Source of the DNA: Tetraselmis striata
Lineage: Eukaryota; Chlorophyta; Chlorodendrophyceae; Chlorodendrales; Chlorodendraceae
DNA: 64,000 nucleotides
Assembly: GCA_006384855.1 (NCBI GenBank)
Contig: VCJN01002224.1
Location: 1 to 64,000, forward strand
Direction of reading: 5' to 3'
Made by a program: the position numbers and the translations under genes. This document shows, in pieces, positions 55,933 to 64,000 of the stretch (position 1 is its first letter; every line of letters begins with the position of its first letter). The notes beneath the pieces were generated by a model, which was not told the origin of the DNA, did no database searches, and saw nothing but the letters and a program-made list of their open reading frames with translations.

Positions 55933-56937
55933 ATGGCGTGCGAGGAGTGTGACGGGCGCGTCAGCACCCAGCGCAACCCGATCATCATCTGCGAAGACTG
56001 TGAACGAGGCTGGCACAAGATGTGTCATCAGCCACCTGTGGCACGTGTGCCGCGGGGGGCATGGCGGTGTGCGGAGTGCAACGCTGATGACGCAGCGTTG
56101 CCGGCACAATGGACATCGGTGGTTTTAGCCGCCACAACAATCACTGACAACGACGACAGCGACGAGGAGATTCAAGGCCCTGCCCCGCCTTTGCAGCCGA
56201 CAAGAGCGGCGGTGGCAGCAAGACTGAACTGGGGCATGCCTGGCGCCTGGCACCCAGGAACTGTGACGAGAACGATGAACAACCTTCAAGCCGCCAACGA
56301 CTATCTGCCGGCGATCAGTATCCAAGTGAGCGAGTACGCTCCGCTAGCCAACATGATAAGCTGGCGCAGCCGAGTAATCTTTGGTCCGTGGGCGGGACAT
56401 GGCAGCACCGCTGAGGCCTTGCGGCCGTGCGGCGCGACAGTGATCAACAACGACTTCAACCCAATGTACCAAACTGAGATGTGCGAGGACGCGCTGGAGT
56501 CCTACGTGTACCAGTGCGCTCGCGATGTAACAGCGACCGTGGCGACGACGACGATGACGACGACGACGATGACAACACAGCCGCGGTTGGGGGCCCCTTT
56601 CGTTGTGGTGACCTCCCCGTGGTTCCAACTACTTGACATGGCGCTGCCAATCATGGCGTCATGCGCATACATCCTTTTCGTGCAAGTGCCAATCTTCTAC
56701 ATCGCGCAGGGACCTTCCCCGCGCATGCAGTGGCTACGGCGTCTAGGCGACTGTGGGCGGCTCCACATTATTGCCGGCGACGTGCAGCGTAACCGCACTA
56801 CGCGCCGATCAACTCTGTGGCTAGCGATCTTCCGCGACAACGAGCTGCAAGAGCGAGAACTGCGAGCTGAGTGGCGTCACTCCGTGGCATCAATTCACTT
56901 CCACACCGAGGCGTGCGCTGGCGACCAGCATCATTGA
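55933..56937 (+). CDS. PHD-finger / SAM-methyltransferase-like protein of the retrotransposon
   Basis: An open 334-residue frame inside the LTR element, between integrase and the 3' LTR. Residues 3-50 form a complete C4HC3 PHD finger: CEEC, CEDCERGWHKMC with the C-x2-C-x4-H-x2-C spacing, then CAEC. PHD fingers read histone H3 tails. From about residue 140 a class I methyltransferase-like fold appears: IFGPWAGHGSTAEAL (motif I-like P-x-G-x-G), VINNDFNP (acidic loop), FVVVTSPWFQLLDMAL (motif IV-like, S-P-W-F instead of N/D-P-P-Y/F/W), and LHIIAGDVQRNRTTRRSTLW. That layout is like DNA amino-methyltransferases of phages and DIRS elements. The SPWF form leaves catalysis uncertain. The middle has a Thr-rich repeat (near 56535-56580). 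Confidence 0.65.
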   Translation: MACEECDGRVSTQRNPIIICEDCERGWHKMCHQPPVARVPRGAWRCAECNADDAALPAQWTSVVLAATTITDNDDSDEEIQGPAPPLQPTRAAVAARLNWGMPGAWHPGTVTRTMNNLQAANDYLPAISIQVSEYAPLANMISWRSRVIFGPWAGHGSTAEALRPCGATVINNDFNPMYQTEMCEDALESYVYQCARDVTATVATTTMTTTTMTTQPRLGAPFVVVTSPWFQLLDMALPIMASCAYILFVQVPIFYIAQGPSPRMQWLRRLGDCGRLHIIAGDVQRNRTTRRSTLWLAIFRDNELQERELRAEWRHSVASIHFHTEACAGDQHH

Positions 56938-56994
56938 GTGTCAATTGGCACCCAGCGGCCGCTCACCCTTCGGGCAAACAACCGTTCGGGGGGG

Positions 56995-57051
56995 CCGCCC
57001 ATTGAGCTGGTGACAGCACCCCACGCGGGAATGCGGGCATGCGACGGCGGC
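56995..57051. repeat. 57-bp direct repeat, left of 3' LTR
   Basis: Contains CCGCCCATTGAGCTGGTGAC and ends GGGCATGCGACGGC. It recurs at about 58030-58086 on the other side of the 3' LTR with one substitution. It is absent beside the 5' LTR. Confidence 0.8.
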
Positions 57052-58017
57052 TGCCGCAGCATCTGTCATATCCGCGTGCGCATGAACAACGGGGCAGCCA
57101 AGCCCTTCCGGGTCCGCTAGGGTTACAGCTAGGGTTCCATACCCGGTTGAGACCACAGGCAGGGCACCTGATTGGTTAGGGTTCCATACCCTGGCCATAG
57201 CCCTGAGCGAGGCGCAAGGAGACATACCCGAGATCAGAGACCTGCCCAAGCACACCTCGGCGGGACTTATAAGGGAACTCAGTTAGTACCTCTAATCCGG
57301 ACCTCTAATTGGGACCCCTAAGGTAGACTACCTGCAGAAGACGAAGTACTGTACTGCTGCTGGTACAAGGCGCAAGACACATTGTAGCCGCAGCCGAGTA
57401 GCAGTATATGACTTAATGAGTACAACTAGACAAGGGCAGTGCGTAATGCGTCCGGCGCGCGGCGCGCGCACGGCGCGCGCGCGTGCGTTTAGCACTTAGC
57501 GTGACGTGCGGCCGCCTTGCCATGGCCGCAATCGCGAGCTTATAGAGGGCCTCCGCCTTCTTGCGGTCCCTCTTCCCCCTTGTCTTGCCTATATATGTGT
57601 GCCTGTGTTTGCCTATGACATGCATAGGCAAGAGCCTCTATACGGGACGGAGACGGTGTAAGAGACGGAGATCGGCTTGAGGAACGAGGGCCAAAGGTAA
57701 CCACGGTAGCATGCGTGCTTGTCGTAAGGTCGCATGCGTGCTGATCGCTGCATCGTGCGCGCGCGCTGATGATGGTGCTGGGTTGTCACCATTCGACGCG
57801 GTACCGACGTAAAGTATTGTAGGAACGGTTGATAGCCGCGACCAACACTGCATAAAGTACTGCACGGCGTGGCGGTGACCTGTGGCGAGAGGCTTTATTG
57901 CCATTGGCATTCACCCCCCTGAGTACAGGCAAGACCAGCAACGCTGGTCCGAACTAAAGCCCTATAGGCGTCTGAGAGGTGACTTAGGTGACCTATAGTG
58001 ACTTAGGTTCGCGTTCA
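57052..58017 (+). repeat. 3' LTR
   Basis: About 966 bp in direct orientation with 37161-38169, from TGCCGCAGCATCTGTC to CGCGTTCA. It has several indels relative to the 5' LTR, for example a 36-bp gap near 57820. Confidence 0.8.
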
Positions 58018-58086
58018 GAACCTCGAATGGGATGGGCCGCCCATTGAGCTGGTGACAGCGCCCCACGCGGGAATGCGGGCATGCGA

Positions 58087-58424
58087 CGGCATTGCAAATG
58101 AACCTGCAAGATGGGTTTTACGCGGTTGGAGTCTTCCTTGAGGACATGGATGTTGTCACTGTCGATTACCGTGGCACTCTGTACGGACTGGCTGGCCTTC
58201 CCATGGGCTGGTCTCTGTCCCTCTATTACTTGTGCCAATTCACCAACGTCCTCACTAGGGCATTGCGTCGTACCCCGGCTAAATGAAGCGCCACACCTAT
58301 TCCCCGGCGCCGATTTGGCCGACGCATGTTGCCCTACATGGACGATTTCCTGTTTCTAGCTCGGACTACTCAGGCTGAGGCCATCTGGCAACGTGACTAC
58401 ATCGAACGCCACCTCTCGGGATTT
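58087..58424 (+). pseudogene. DIRS-type reverse transcriptase fragment
   Basis: Short piece with NLQDGFYAVGVFLEDMD, RGTLYGLAGLPMGWSLSLYY and, in another frame, YMDDFLFLA, the polymerase active site. It starts abruptly after the 57-bp repeat and is cut at 58425 by the CACTA-like element. It lies on the plus strand, opposite to the recombinase relic at 36101-37160, so the two need not come from one element. Confidence 0.75.
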
Positions 58425-59099
58425 CACTGTGAGATTCAGATGTGACATACAGGTGACGAAGCACTACTACTAGCGACTATTATTTATCCGTGAAGGCTGC
58501 TGCTGGTGGCGGCACGTCCATCCAGTTACGTGCGAGTACATCCGGCGTTATTGCCGGCGGGCGATAAATCCTTTTTGTCATCATTCTGGCAGCCCGGTGA
58601 AGCGTACATGGCACTGACGTACAAGGTACAAGGTTGTCCGTGTAGTACCGGGTAGTACGCGATATATTTATTACGCTGGTACCGGGTATCTAGTACGAAC
58701 CCTAGTCGTCCTGTGGATAACTACGACTATTAGTACATGGGAGCGCAAATCGCAGCCGTACGTATTTGGTAACACTGGGGAATTTGCGTACATTATAGCT
58801 AGTACTGCTGAACGGGCCTGCCAGCCGTCCGATCAAAGGTCATCAGATGGGCGGTTTGGCTGCCATGTTTTGCCAAAGAGTGCTCACGTTACATAAATAT
58901 TCGCGAGGGGGAGGGCGGGGGCAGGCAGCGGTTTGCCGAAGAATGATTGAATTACAATATTCGCGACAGCTACCATCGGGGAATGTGGCCCGGGGGGGGG
59001 GGGGGGGGGGGGTGCGGGGGCGGGGGGACCACGCCCGCCCCGCCCCCCCCCCGCCCCCCCTCGCCGCCAGCCGCTCCCGCCTGGGGGGGGGGGGGGGGG

Positions 59100-59861
59100 G
59101 GTAAAGGGGGCGGGGGCTACTGCTTGTTCTTGTTCTTGCGTGCCCGGGGGACCCTCGCTCCGCTTCGACGATCTCGCTGCCTCCGCCTCCGCCTCCGCCT
59201 CCGCCTCCGACTCCGCCTCCGACTCCGCGACCGTCAGTTTCTTACCTCGGCGTTTCTTCACTGGCCTCTTCCGCTTCTTGTCATCCGTCAGTGTCTTCAC
59301 CACCCCGGGAGGCTGTGCCGTCGACGACGCCGCCATGAGCTTCCTTACCTTCGCGTCGGGACGCCCCCTGTGCCCAGACACCCACAACAAGCCACAATCG
59401 TTTCGCCTTTAAGCGGCTGAGGATGCGGCCTCCTCGGCCACCACGAGTTGCGCCGCTGGCACTGTGGAAGCCTTGGCGTTGAGGTGGGCCTTACGGCGCT
59501 CCCGGACGAACCTGCGCGCGGCACAAGTTAGCCACGAGTGGGTGCGTGCTAATGCGGAGGATGGAGTGTTTTGTTGCGCGCCCACCTTGTCACGGGTTTC
59601 CTCATGTCTTTCTCGTCCTCCTCGATGCCGGCGGCGCGGACACGCGAGACAACAAGGCTCGCCGCCCACTTTTGCCCGGGGGGGCGAGGTCGGCCATGGC
59701 GCTGTGAGCGGTGAAGGGGGGGGGGGGGGGGGAGGGCGGGGGGGGGGGGGGGGGGGGGCGGCCGAGGTGGAGAAACTAACACCCAGTCGACGACCGCCTT
59801 CCGCAGCAGTCAACGACACATCGGAGGCGAGGAGCAGCGCGCCACTACTATTTATATGCAC
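59100..59861 (-). CDS. Possible nuclear-protein fragment, unidentified
   Basis: Two minus-strand stretches look protein-like. One has LTDDKKRKRPVKKRRGKKL, a nuclear-localisation-type basic run, followed by an (SEAE)n acidic repeat (about 59165-59290). The other has ALARTHSWLTCAARRFVRER and AHLNAKASTVPAAQLVV, ending at a stop at 59409. They could be parts of one gene separated by an intron, or unrelated. No family is recognised. Confidence 0.25.
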
Positions 59862-60050
59862 GTATTGTCAAGAGCTAGTCGGTGCGGCATTGTGTCGGTG
59901 TAATTTCGCAATGTTTATTGTTGAAGTAGCACGGCGTAATGGATACGGCGAGTGAATCCGGGATAATGTGTGCGACGAATGTGCGCGCGCAGCGTTGTGC
60001 GGCGGTGTGCGGCGGTGTGCGGCGGTGTGCGGCGGTGTGCACCGATGTTA

Positions 60051-60128
60051 ATATAGTGTGAATATTATATCGGCCGTAGACGATCAGGTCTGGCAGCACC
60101 GCCCGTGCTTGTAAATAAGCGACAATGG
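60051..60128. repeat. 78-bp block shared with 27508-27585 (inverted)
   Basis: The reverse complement of the copy at 27.5 kb with one difference (A/G within GATCAGGTC). It directly follows the GTGCGGCG minisatellite. Confidence 0.75.
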
Positions 60129-60149
60129 GTCTAGTCTCCCGTTAGTCTG

Positions 60150-61275
60150 TGCACCGCAAGTGCACTCCGCAAGCCTCGCCTCCATCCGCGTCGGAACCGG
60201 TAGTAAGTGTTGTTGTGTGCGCACATCGTGACAACATTACACGGTGGCAATTGCAATTATTAGCGGTGGATAATGTGAAGGCGTTTTCGAAATCGACAGA
60301 GAATGTGGCGGTGCTGGCGGAGTGCATTGGCGGTGCACATAATAGCGTGTTGCTGGGGTTTTGGCTGCATCGGACGCCGTATTCCCACCCATCCGGCACG
60401 GAATGTCCGGTTTTCACACATTTGTGTGTTAATAAAGCAGTGTGGATATTACGCGTCTTTTACGCCGGGTTGATGGGCATCCGGCGTCCGATGCACCCCA
60501 ATTATTTGCAGCACGCTACTCTACGCACCCCCAACGCACTCCGCAAGCCTCGCCTCCATCCGCGTCGGAACCGGTAGTAAGTGTTGTTGTGTGCGCACAT
60601 CGTGACAACATTACACGGTGGCAATTGCAATTAGCGGTGGACAATGTGAAGGCGTTTTCGAAATCGACAGAGAATGTGGCGGTGCTGGCGGAGTGCATTG
60701 GCGGTGCACAGAATAGCGTGTTGCTGGGGTTTTGGCTGCATCGGACGCCGTATTCCCACCCATCCGGCACGGAATGTCCGGTTTTCACACATTTGTGTGT
60801 TAATAAAGTGTGAATATTACGCGTCTTTTACGCCGGGTGGGTGGGCATCCGGCGTCCGATGCACCCCAATTATTTGCAGCACGCTACTCTACGCACCCCC
60901 AACGCACTCCGCAAGCCTCGCCTCCATCCGCGTCGGAACCGGTAGTAAGTGTTGTTGTGTGCGCACATCGTGACAACATTACACGGTGGCAATTGCAATT
61001 AGCGGTGGGTAATGTGAAGGCGTTTTCGAAATCGACAGAGAATGAGGCGGTGCTGGCGGAGTGCATTGGCGGTGCACAGAATAGCGTGTTGCTGGGGTTT
61101 TGGCTGCATCGGACGCCGTATTCCCACCCATCCGGCACGGAATGTCCGGTTTTCACACATTTGCGTGTGAATATATATAGTGTGAATATTACGTAGGCGT
61201 CTTTTACGCTGGGTGGATGGGCATCCGGCGTCCGATGCACCCCGAATCTCACCAACACGCTACTCTACGCACCCC
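60150..61275. repeat. Tandem array of three units of about 370 bp
   Basis: Units aligned on TAGTAAGTGTTGTTGTG start at 60201, 60575 and 60943, giving periods of 374 and 368 bp. Identity is very high. An 80-codon frame (VVVCAHRDNITRWQLQL, LLGFWLHRTPYSHPSG) is open in each unit. Since the unit length is not a multiple of three overall, continuous translation is not possible. Confidence 0.9.
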
Positions 61276-61646
61276 CAACGCATTCCGCCAGCCCCCCCTC
61301 TTTCCGCGCAGGTCCTACGTTCCATTGTATGTATATACATACGTACATGTACTGCTCCGAAACCAGCCCAAACTTAATGAGTGCACAAGTGTAAATGGGG
61401 GGGTGGGGGGGGGGGGGGGATGTGGCGGCGGGGCATCCACTCACACATACCCCGGCGATGCATGACAAATATTACATGCCGTGGCGGGTCGGCGGGCCGA
61501 CCCGGCGGGCCGACCCGGCGGGGGGGGGGGGGGGGGGGGGCGTCTATTCAACTACACGTGCGACAGTGTCGTTTCGTGGAGCAGTATATGTGCCCGGCCT
61601 CATTTATACCGCCCCCTACCTGCGCTGCATGGTCCACCCCTACGAA

Positions 61647-61973
61647 TTACTTAGCACAAACCGCCATTACTTCATAGGAACCTAGCACAGCCAGGCTTAT
61701 ATGCCCGCTTTGCCGATCAACTTCTACGCACTTTCCGTCCCTCAACCGCCGGACATGGGGGTTAAGCCGCCAGCCTCGGCAGTTGCTTAGCCAGACTTGG
61801 CATCCCGTACCGTGTCCATGGCTTCGCAGCTCTGCCGCCGGCACACGCCGAGTCCGGCGCTTGCTGCCGCGGGGTTGCGCACGCATGCACGCACGGTAAT
61901 ACGCCGCCGACGCCGCCACGCTTACTTCCACCACCTTCGCCAGCCGCAGCTTCGCACGCCTTTCCGCCGACAT
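61647..61973 (-). CDS. Small basic protein, inverted copy
   Basis: The counterpart of 42701-43003 with the same MSAERRAKLRLAKVVEVS start and RGSKRRTRRV basic run. Here the frame is also open upstream to 62171, because the G/C run between the divergent genes is shorter. Function is unknown. Confidence 0.3.
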   Translation of the reverse strand: MSAERRAKLRLAKVVEVSVAASAAYYRACMRAQPRGSKRRTRRVPAAELRSHGHGTGCQVWLSNCRGWRLNPHVRRLRDGKCVEVDRQSGHISLAVLGSYEVMAVCAK

Positions 61974-62201
61974 ACGAAACGCACGAATCCCCCCCCGTCC
62001 CCGCGTCATGTATATTATATTCGAGGCGACTATGCGGGGCGCAGCACACGCCGCGGCGTGGGTCGGCGGAGCGACAGGCGGCGGGAGCCCTAATGGCCGG
62101 GCAGTATCCACACCCACACAGGCACCGCCGCTCACCTCCGACGCGGATGAACCGCCTCCCAAAGGAAACATGCCGGTTGGTGGTAAGCCCAGCAGGCGTG
62201 C

Positions 62202-62903
62202 GTGGGGTGCCGGCGCCGGTACTGGTGCGACGGAGCTGTCGCGTCAGGAACCGCACCGCATGTGGAGCAACACATGGCGGTGCCGGCCCCACCTATGTCT
62301 AGGGCCACCTCCTCACAACACCCCGCCACGACGGCGTCGGCCACCGCCGACGGCGCCGTTGCGGGGGGGGACGCCCTGCCAGGCGACGATGATGCGCCTG
62401 GTGCGCCGCGTCGGGAGGCGGAGGAGGCCGTGGTCGAGGCGACTGATCGGGCTGAGGGGGTTGTCGAGGCGAGCGAGGCTGCGCTCGCGCCACCCGCCCC
62501 GCAACCACCTGCGGGACATGCCGACTTGCTCGTCGCCATGTTGACCGGAGCACTACGAGCAGTGGCGGGAGGCGGCCACATGCACTATCATGTGCGTGTC
62601 CTGGCCGGACGCCCGTCATGCGTGGACTGCGGCCAACGGACGGACTGGGAGTGTTGCTGCGACGGCACCCCGGCTTTGTGCGGCCCCAAGTACCCATGCA
62701 TGGCGACCCATCAGCGGGCAGTCCCCTGCCCGACCACGGCCACGAAGAGGGCGGAGTTCCGCCATGTCAGGGACGCGTTCCACGACGCGACTCGCGCCGC
62801 CGTGTGTGAGGCTTCCGAGAAGGCACGCGCGGCTGGTAGGGTGCGCAGGGTGAGGCGGCGGACGGCCCAGGAGCTGAAGGAGAGCGAGATATGCCGTCAG
62901 TGA
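62202..62903 (+). CDS. Cys-rich protein of the CACTA-like element, intact copy
   Basis: A 233-residue open frame. An Ala/Glu-rich acidic part (REAEEAVVEATDRAEGVVEA) precedes ADLLVAMLTGALRAVAGGGH. A compact cysteine cluster follows: CVDCGQRTDWECCCDG, LCGPKYPCMATHQ. The C-x2-C-x7-C...LC-x4-C-x3-H spacing recalls the C-terminal cysteine-rich DNA-binding domain of piggyBac transposases, but no DDE core is present, so this is only a resemblance. A basic C-terminal helix ends in RRVRRRTAQELKE. The copy at 41764-42656 is interrupted by a stop. Earlier exons may exist. Confidence 0.45.
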   Translation: MGCRRRYWCDGAVASGTAPHVEQHMAVPAPPMSRATSSQHPATTASATADGAVAGGDALPGDDDAPGAPRREAEEAVVEATDRAEGVVEASEAALAPPAPQPPAGHADLLVAMLTGALRAVAGGGHMHYHVRVLAGRPSCVDCGQRTDWECCCDGTPALCGPKYPCMATHQRAVPCPTTATKRAEFRHVRDAFHDATRAAVCEASEKARAAGRVRRVRRRTAQELKESEICRQ

Positions 62904-63080
62904 GGTCGGGCGCAATGTCATTGGGTGGGGCACACGGACGTGTAACACTTGCACTTTGCGCGTACTGCTGGGTTACATCCAGGCTGCGTCACACTATGCA
63001 ACCGGAAAGGCTGCGTTGCTACTGCAAACAATGCGACGCCTCACTCTGTAGCAACCGCTGCCGCGCCTATCCCACAGCCG

Positions 63081-63116
<36 letters not shown>

Positions 63117-63270
63117 CGCGGGACCCCCGCCATCAGCAGCTTGCACTTGCACTTTGCGCGTACTGCTGGGTTACATCCAGGCGGCGTCACACCGGAAAGG
63201 CTGCGTTGCTACTGCAAACGATGCTACGCCTCACTCGGTAGCAACCGCTGCCCCGCCCATCCCACTCGGG

Positions 63271-63871
63271 ATGCTGAGAGCAGCTAAAGGGCACCGGGGG
63301 CGGGGCAAGAGGGAGCAGGGCCAATGATTGTGGAAGAGCGGGGACCCGCTTGCATGCCATCGTATTATATCTTGCACAATATCTGTTGCTGCACTCATAT
63401 CTCACATCACTAGCTTAGCTATAGTGATTCCCCCCCCCCCCCCCCCCCCCCCCCCCGCACCGCGTACGCACAAGCCTGGGTATACGCATCAACTGCCCGC
63501 CGGGATGAGAAACTGGTATTGGTAGTGTGTCTGTGGGGTGGAGGGGGGGGGGGGGGGAAAGAGCTGCCAATTGCTGCCAAGCTGGTGCGTTACATTGGGG
63601 CAGGCGCTGGGCAGACAATTGGGGCTCGCTTCAGAGCATTGTCTAGTGCCTATGCGGCTGCGCCGCCTCCGCCGCATGCAGACTCTGCGGGCTCACCAGC
63701 ACCGCCACCTCAGTCATGCGGCCCTGCATCCCGCAGCCCGCCGCCGTCAGCCAGATCAGAGGTATCCAGAAGCCAGTGCTGGGGTTGTTGCGGCATGACC
63801 GCATAGTTTTCAGCGGCTGCCGTCCACAGCTTGTAATGCATCCCTTTCCGCCGATTCCGCTGTATGCGCTG
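63271..63871. other. 600-bp segment unique to CACTA copy 2
   Basis: Splits what is continuous in copy 1 between the Cys-rich gene flank and the 30-bp minisatellite (41590-41600). It contains a C run (63431-63456) and a G run (63542-63557). No gene and no clear terminal repeats are visible. Confidence 0.5.
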
Positions 63872-64000
63872 TCTTGGCGCCGCGCTGCCCCGGCCGCCGC
63901 GCCTTGGCGCCGCGCTGCCCCGGCCGCCGCGCCTTGGCGCCGCGCTGCCCCGGCCGCCGCGCCTTGGCGCCGCGCTGCCCCGGCCGCCGCGCCTTGGCGC
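63872..64000. repeat. 30-bp minisatellite, inverted copy, cut by window edge
   Basis: At least four perfect units of TTGGCGCCGCGCTGCCCCGG plus CCGCCGCGCC, the reverse complement of the array at 41430-41590. It is more homogeneous than copy 1. Confidence 0.9.

Larger units (their letters stand above)
37161..58017 (+). mobile_element. LTR retrotransposon with methyltransferase cargo, interrupted by nested transposons
   Basis: The two LTRs (37161-38169, 57052-58017) bound 20.86 kb, of which 9.86 kb is a later CACTA-like insertion, leaving about 11.0 kb. Internal order on the plus strand is gag, aspartic protease, cytosine-C5 methyltransferase, RNase H remnant, integrase, PHD-methyltransferase ORF, 3' LTR. 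With integrase after RNase H it follows the Ty3/gypsy gene order. The LTRs differ by many substitutions and indels, so the insertion is old. No matching target duplication was found. Coding parts carry several frameshifts, a stop in RNase H and a deletion of reverse transcriptase, so this copy cannot be autonomous. Confidence 0.8.
58994..61425. other. Segment unique to CACTA copy 2, between two G runs
   Basis: Copy 1 has only a C/G-run junction here (43256-43290). Copy 2 has 2.4 kb that starts and ends in G homopolymers and GATGTGGC-like sequence, suggesting insertion or unequal recombination at the homopolymer. It contains a possible gene fragment (58884-59861), (GTGCGGCGGT)n units at 60000-60040, the 78-bp shared block and a 370-bp tandem array. 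Confidence 0.6.
58425..64000 (-). mobile_element. CACTA-like DNA transposon, copy 2 (inverted, runs off the right edge)
   Basis: Begins with CACTGTGAGATTCAGATGTG at 58425 and is the reverse complement of copy 1. 58425-58823 matches 49222-48820, then 58824-58990 and 61426-63270 match 43461-41600. It lacks the Mutator-like insertion, which proves the empty target site. It has its own extra segments at about 58994-61425 and 63271-63871. The far terminus lies outside the window. Confidence 0.85.

Noticed and set aside
36101..58424. Recombinase relic at left and RT relic at right read as one DIRS element split by the LTR element
   Set aside because: They lie on opposite strands, whereas the intact element here has both on one strand, and the junctions share no target duplication. 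Single origin is unproven.
58944..59790. Gly- and Pro-rich open frames across G/C runs here and elsewhere
   Set aside because: They arise from homopolymers that remain open in any frame, with no protein-like sequence on either side.

Overview
The window looks like nuclear DNA of a eukaryotic alga, most likely a GC-rich chlorophyte green alga. The evidence is split genes with short GT-AG introns, strong G/C preference at third codon positions, a kinase of the plant/algal tyrosine-kinase-like type, an AMN1-like leucine-rich-repeat gene, and a DIRS-class retrotransposon with the split direct repeats known from volvocine algae. Long G or C homopolymers (15-35 nt) are scattered everywhere, mostly in introns. 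The species cannot be named from the sequence.

Left part (1-34 kb): host genes among transposon debris. In order they are a receiver-kinase gene running off the left edge (minus), a nearly intact PAT-type DIRS retrotransposon (2513-7430, minus), a gene-poor stretch with minisatellites and a 540-bp TRIM-like element (7.4-15.2 kb), an F-box/LRR gene (minus), a DUF1749-type alpha/beta hydrolase (plus, six exons), a terminal-inverted-repeat element holding a retroelement fragment (21-22.4 kb), cytosolic prolyl-tRNA synthetase (plus), a PRA1-family membrane protein (minus) and a Fic-domain protein (minus). These are independent genes, not a pathway.

Right part (35.8-64 kb): a nest of transposons. 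An LTR retrotransposon (LTRs 37161-38169 and 57052-58017) sits beside a truncated DIRS recombinase gene. Its gag is split by a 9.86-kb CACTA-like DNA transposon (39365-49222, 3-bp target duplication GAT). That transposon is itself split by a 5.34-kb Mutator-like element (43471-48810, 9-bp target duplication) made largely of satellite repeats. Removing the CACTA element and one GAT rejoins gag in frame. A second CACTA copy in opposite orientation begins at 58425 and runs off the right edge.

The most interesting content is the cargo of the LTR element. Between protease and RNase H it carries a DNMT-like cytosine-C5 methyltransferase. Downstream of integrase it carries a separate ORF joining a PHD finger to a second SAM-methyltransferase-like domain. 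The DIRS element in the same window also has a methyltransferase-like domain, so two unrelated retroelements here carry methylation-type cargo. The LTR copy is dead: its reverse transcriptase is deleted, it has several frameshifts, and there is an in-frame stop.
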